A stretch of 8,817 nucleotides of DNA from Planctomycetaceae bacterium. Lineage in GTDB: Bacteria > Planctomycetota > Planctomycetia > Planctomycetales > Planctomycetaceae. The position numbers and the translations under genes are program-made. This document shows, one piece after another, positions 6,038 through 8,817 of the stretch. The stretch spans positions 1 through 8,817 of the forward strand of contig JALWSL010000028.1 of the NCBI GenBank assembly GCA_027080405.1. Reading direction: 5' to 3'. Numbering within the stretch: the stretch's first letter is position 1; every line of letters begins with the position of its first letter. The notes below the pieces were generated by a model. It saw only the letters and a list, made by a program, of their open reading frames with translations. It was not told the origin of the DNA and made no database searches.

Positions 6038-7044
6038 AGAATATCCCGCATCAATCCGAGGGTTCATCAGAGGAAGATTCGTTTCAGGGAATTGCCTCTG
6101 AAGAGCATCACGATTGGCGTCTTGATCACTGGCTTGTTGCCCATTATGCCGGTTACTCCCGTTCGCAATGGCAAAAGGCGATTTCTGCAGGGCTGATCAA
6201 GGTCAACACCGAGGCGGTCAAGCCTTCACACCGATTGCGGGCAGGCGACCAGATTGCCGGGCGTTTTCCTGAGCAGCAGAAGACTGAAATCGTTCCGACC
6301 GCGATTGATTTGAATTTCATCTACGAAGATGAACACCTGGTCGTTGTCGATAAGCCGGCCAATTTGATCGTTCATCCCGGTAAGGCAAATTACTCCGGAA
6401 CATTGGCCAACGCTCTGGTTCATCATTTCACGACATTGAGCAAAACAGGTGGCGAGCATCGACCGGGCATTGTGCATCGTTTGGATCGCGATACGACTGG
6501 TGTTATCGTGATCGCGCGGAGCGACCGCATTCACGATCATTTAAGCGGGCAGTTTGAAAACCGTACCGTCGAAAAAGAGTATCGGGCTATCGTGTGGGGA
6601 GAGGTCAATTTTGACAGCGACTATATCGAAACCCATATTCGCGCTCATGCAAAAAATCGGGAACGGATGGTTGTGTGCAGCGAGGAACCTGAAGCCCGCC
6701 ATGCGAGTACCTATTACGAGGTGCTGGAGCGATTTCGTGGCTTCACCTATCTGAAATTGCTTCCCAAAACCGGGCGGACCCATCAGCTTCGCGTGCATCT
6801 GCAGCATATCAGACATCCGATCGTTGCAGATCGTCTTTACGGCGGACGGGCGAAATTGATGCTGAGTGACGTTATTGAAAGCAAGGAACATTTTCAGGAG
6901 GATCGCCTGCTGATCGCACGTCAGGCTTTGCATGCCCACAGGCTCTGTCTTGATCACCCCGTTAGCGGGGAGCGGATGGAATTCGTCTCTCCGCTTCCGG
7001 AAGATATGCAAACAACCTTGAATGCGATCCGTGAACATCGCTGA
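6034..7044 (+). CDS. rluD: RluA-family 23S rRNA pseudouridine synthase (RluD-like)
   Basis: This is a 336-residue enzyme that isomerises uridine to pseudouridine in structured RNA. An S4 RNA-binding domain spans about residues 27-77 (DWRLDHWLVAHY...ISAGLIKVN...RLRAGDQI). The catalytic RluA domain follows: YEDEHLVVVDKPANLIVHPG at 97-116, then GIVHRLDRDTTGVIVIARS at 145-163, where Asp151 of HRLD is the catalytic aspartate. It continues with KEYRAIVWGE at 181-190, GRTHQLRVHLQHIRHPIVAD at 247-266 and the LYGGR stretch at 268-272. Length and domain order fit RluC/RluD enzymes, which modify 23S rRNA; RluD sites lie in helix 69. The RluD label is tentative because RluC-type and tRNA/rRNA RluA-type enzymes share these motifs. 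ATG 6034 leaves about 26 residues before the S4 domain, a normal extension. No Shine-Dalgarno sequence is visible; initiation may depend on coupling from the overlapping small frame or on read-through from the upstream gene. Confidence 0.94.
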   Translation: MKNIPHQSEGSSEEDSFQGIASEEHHDWRLDHWLVAHYAGYSRSQWQKAISAGLIKVNTEAVKPSHRLRAGDQIAGRFPEQQKTEIVPTAIDLNFIYEDEHLVVVDKPANLIVHPGKANYSGTLANALVHHFTTLSKTGGEHRPGIVHRLDRDTTGVIVIARSDRIHDHLSGQFENRTVEKEYRAIVWGEVNFDSDYIETHIRAHAKNRERMVVCSEEPEARHASTYYEVLERFRGFTYLKLLPKTGRTHQLRVHLQHIRHPIVADRLYGGRAKLMLSDVIESKEHFQEDRLLIARQALHAHRLCLDHPVSGERMEFVSPLPEDMQTTLNAIREHR

Positions 7045-7065
7045 TTCTTGCCGATCACATCACTC

Positions 7066-7175
7066 ATGACCCGACATACCGACGAAGCACATCGCGAGAT
7101 GTAAATGAAAAGCAATCGGCTCGATTCCGGTTTGCAGCACGTTGGAGTCTGTGCAGTATTTCGCAGTCGGGTCAT
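7066..7175 (+). repeat. 110-bp element: 10-bp inverted repeat enclosing three hairpins
   Basis: ATGACCCGAC (7066-7075) and GTCGGGTCAT (7166-7175) are perfect inverted copies 90 bases apart. Between them lie three further hairpins in plus-strand RNA. The first is ACATC-GCGA-GATGT at 7089-7102, with a GNRA-type loop. The second is an 8-bp stem with one bulge, GCAATCGG against CCGGTTTGC, at 7112-7135. The third is GCACG/TGTGC at 7137-7154. Two of these stems use G-U pairs that would be A-C mismatches on the minus strand, and GCGA is a stable loop only in plus sense, so plus-strand RNA is favoured. It starts 21 bases after the pseudouridine synthase stop codon, so it would lie in that 3' untranslated region. 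No protein or known RNA family is recognised. A palindrome GAACCGGTTC at 7183-7192 follows. Confidence 0.45.
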
Positions 7176-7227
7176 AAAAACGGAACCGGTTCTGGCAAAC
7201 AAAGCTGTCGGAAGAAACTCGAAACCG

Positions 7228-7272
7228 AAAAAACAGACCGACCGGGAAAACAGGTGAATTCCCCGGTCGGTT
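7228..7272 (-). terminator. Intrinsic terminator for the DUF1559 gene
   Basis: Read on the minus strand, ACCGACCGGG and CCCGGTCGGT (plus 7262-7271 and 7237-7246) form a perfect 10-bp GC-rich stem with a 15-base loop, extendable by one G-U pair. It is followed after three to four bases by TTTTTT (7228-7233 on the plus strand). It lies about 30 bases beyond the DUF1559 stop codon. There is no T-run on the plus strand after the hairpin, so it is oriented for the minus-strand gene. Confidence 0.85.
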
Positions 7273-7301
7273 CGGAAATTGCTCGAATTCGGAAAAGAGG
7301 A

Positions 7302-8817
7302 TCAGAATTCGCCGATCGTCTCACCCCCACGTATGGTTACGAGTGCTTTCATAACAGAGGGATCGATATCCTCGGAAATGAAGCGCACAGAGCCATCGGC
7401 AAAGGCCGCATGAACGCCTCCTCCGCCACCCCAGGGGCCACCAATTCCGTCCGGACCATTGATATACGGTTTTTTGGTCAGCGAGCGAATCGTACTGCCG
7501 CCCCCTTGTGCCCAGGGGCCCAGTTTTTTGTTGACTTCTGTTACCGCGATCGTATTCGAAGTGCCATCCGTGAGATCCCTGATACGGGTCACCCGGTTAT
7601 AACCGAAGACGCCTGCCCGAGGGTGATCTGTTTTCAAAAGCGGAGCATCTTTCCCGACCCCAGCCATGCCAGCATAGTGAGTTTCTGCCACTTTTGCCTT
7701 CGACGGGATCGCCGGGTTCAGGTAGGTTGGGATTTTCACGCTGGTGAGCGGTTTACTTTTATCGCTGTTCCATTTTTCTTTTTCCAGTTTGCTCAATCGT
7801 TCATAGAGCGGGGCCTGTTCAATAAAAGGTAAAATGGAATAGCACCAACTGAGACGCTGTTCCGGCTTCAGTTTTTCCGCATCGACGGTTCCCCGCGGAA
7901 AATAGCCGAAGGTATCGTGATAGTTGTGCATTGACAGAAGGATCTGCTTCAGATTGTTTTTGGAAGCTGATCTCCGGGCGGCTTCGCGGGCCTGCTGGAC
8001 TGCGGGAAGCAGCAACGCAACTACAACACCGGTACCAGCGACGGCGGAAAGATTGCCGTTGCCGCCAAGCATCGGGATACCTAAAGTCGAAGTCCGTGTG
8101 GTATAGGTTGTCCCGTGTTCATCCCGAGTGGTGACGGTCACATTCGGGAACATCGGATTGGTAATCAATTCAGCGGGGGGAATATCTTCCACATAAAACG
8201 GAAGGTCATCATCTTCGCCAACCAGTCCACTTTGCAGAACACCAGCTTGAATGGCAGGCAAGAATGGGGTAACCAGATTTGTTATCATCTGATACGAGTC
8301 GCGTGGACTCATCATCGTGATTGAGGTGAATTCTTTGGGAAGAGCATCCAAAGCGGTTTGGTGTTCCCGGTCTGGTGTCCAGCTTGGCAGCTTTCTTTGT
8401 GTTCTCAGATAGAACGACTCGACAGATTGTGGCATGATGCCGATCACGAGCCAGTTGTCGATCACCTGAACCGCTCCGTATTGCATTGCCAATCCGCCCT
8501 CCCCGTAAACATCGAAGACAATCAACGATCCCTCATTTTTTTCGACGCGGAAGGGGTAGATCGGCAAGTCGACGTTGCCGCCATCTTCCTCGTACTTTTC
8601 GAGGCGTTCAATTTGTGTATCAAGAAAATCCTTGACCGCTTTGGGGTCTTTCAGGGAGATGCAAAGTGTTGTACCTGCCCCGAAGAACCCGCCGTTCCCG
8701 TCGTCGTACATGCAGACTGTGTTGCCGAGATGATCCAGAAAATCCGTTTTGGGGTCGAAACCAAGAAAGTCCGGGCCCCGTTCGAGAATTTCATCCAGCT
8801 GATCTTCCATTCGAGGG
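7302..8817 (-). CDS. DUF1559 (H-X9-DG) protein with large N-terminal domain, partial
   Basis: This is a large planctomycete DUF1559 protein whose N-terminus lies beyond the right edge. The frame stays open through 8817, so the Met at 8810-8808 is probably internal. Numbering from that Met, 502 residues are visible. Residues 20-235 form a domain rich in alternating strands (for example TTLCISLKDPKAVKDFLDTQ and VQVIDNWLVIGIMPQSVESF) that resembles the DUF3352-type domains of other planctomycete proteins; that resemblance is from memory. A hydrophobic helix at 256-281 ending LLLPAVQQAREAARRS is the pilin-like helix of DUF1559, and NNLKQILLSMHNYHDTFGYF (285-304) continues the domain. The later landmarks are TDGTSNTI at 414-421, a glycine-rich stretch at 454-465 and HAAFADGSVRFI at 467-478. 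Most DUF1559 proteins begin with a GFTLIE prepilin signal; here the helix is internal with no such motif. Function is unknown; secretion or a pseudopilin-like surface role is inferred. A terminator follows the stop codon. Confidence 0.9.
   Translation of the reverse strand, partial: PRMEDQLDEILERGPDFLGFDPKTDFLDHLGNTVCMYDDGNGGFFGAGTTLCISLKDPKAVKDFLDTQIERLEKYEEDGGNVDLPIYPFRVEKNEGSLIVFDVYGEGGLAMQYGAVQVIDNWLVIGIMPQSVESFYLRTQRKLPSWTPDREHQTALDALPKEFTSITMMSPRDSYQMITNLVTPFLPAIQAGVLQSGLVGEDDDLPFYVEDIPPAELITNPMFPNVTVTTRDEHGTTYTTRTSTLGIPMLGGNGNLSAVAGTGVVVALLLPAVQQAREAARRSASKNNLKQILLSMHNYHDTFGYFPRGTVDAEKLKPEQRLSWCYSILPFIEQAPLYERLSKLEKEKWNSDKSKPLTSVKIPTYLNPAIPSKAKVAETHYAGMAGVGKDAPLLKTDHPRAGVFGYNRVTRIRDLTDGTSNTIAVTEVNKKLGPWAQGGGSTIRSLTKKPYINGPDGIGGPWGGGGGVHAAFADGSVRFISEDIDPSVMKALVTIRGGETIGEF

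Noticed and set aside
5609..6067. 152-codon minus-strand frame rich in Phe/Gly/Ser.
   Set aside because: It is the antisense reading of the Lys/Pro/Ala-rich tail; composition is explained by that.
7066..7175. Miniature transposon (MITE) explanation for the 110-bp inverted-repeat element.
   Set aside because: Flanking bases show no target-site duplication, and the internal hairpins are better explained by RNA structure; a genome-wide copy count would still be worth doing.
7254..7832. 192-codon plus-strand open frame between the terminator and the DUF1559 gene region.
   Set aside because: It lies antisense to the DUF1559 coding sequence and through its terminator, has no recognisable domain, and its residues do not look like a real protein.

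Overview
The window looks like ordinary chromosome from a planctomycete, probably of the Planctomycetaceae type. Three things support this. The DUF1598 and DUF1559 proteins belong to families known almost only from Planctomycetes and relatives. The 365/350-residue TPR membrane protein has an N-terminus of a kind I recall from planctomycete proteins (MKSEHRHEL). Base composition is moderate, roughly half G+C by eye, and gene starts mostly have weak or no Shine-Dalgarno sequence. The genus cannot be fixed from this sequence.

Layout. (1) Bases 1-219, minus strand: the first 73 codons of a MutM/Fpg DNA glycosylase running off the left edge. (2) 220-576: a divergent intergenic region with no gene I can support. 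(3) 577-2316, plus: a secreted DUF1598 protein followed by a strong intrinsic terminator. (4) 2317-2606: the terminator, then a perfect 2 x 17-bp tandem repeat. (5) 2607-4675, plus: a two-gene unit with a 4-base ATGA overlap, made of a signal-anchored seven-repeat VCBS/FG-GAP beta-propeller and a membrane-anchored TPR protein. (6) 4766-7044, plus: a sigma70-like promoter, a single-pass TPR protein with a long Lys/Pro/Ala-rich tail, a possible 30-codon bridging ORF, and an RluA-family 23S rRNA pseudouridine synthase. (7) 7045-7301: a convergent intergenic region holding a 110-bp element closed by a perfect 10-bp inverted repeat, followed by a minus-strand terminator. (8) 7302-8817, minus: a large DUF1559 protein cut by the right edge.

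How the genes relate. MutM (oxidised-base repair) and the RluA-type enzyme (rRNA modification) are housekeeping genes. The others are planctomycete envelope or exported proteins of unknown role. The VCBS/TPR pair is the best candidate for two proteins acting together. I see no defence island, CRISPR, prophage, transposase or biosynthetic cluster, and no convincing new multi-gene system. The most useful leads are the structured element at 7066-7175, the bridging micro-ORF at 5945-6037, the duplicated start context before the 4896 gene, the 17-bp tandem repeat, and the buried pilin-like helix in the DUF1559 protein.
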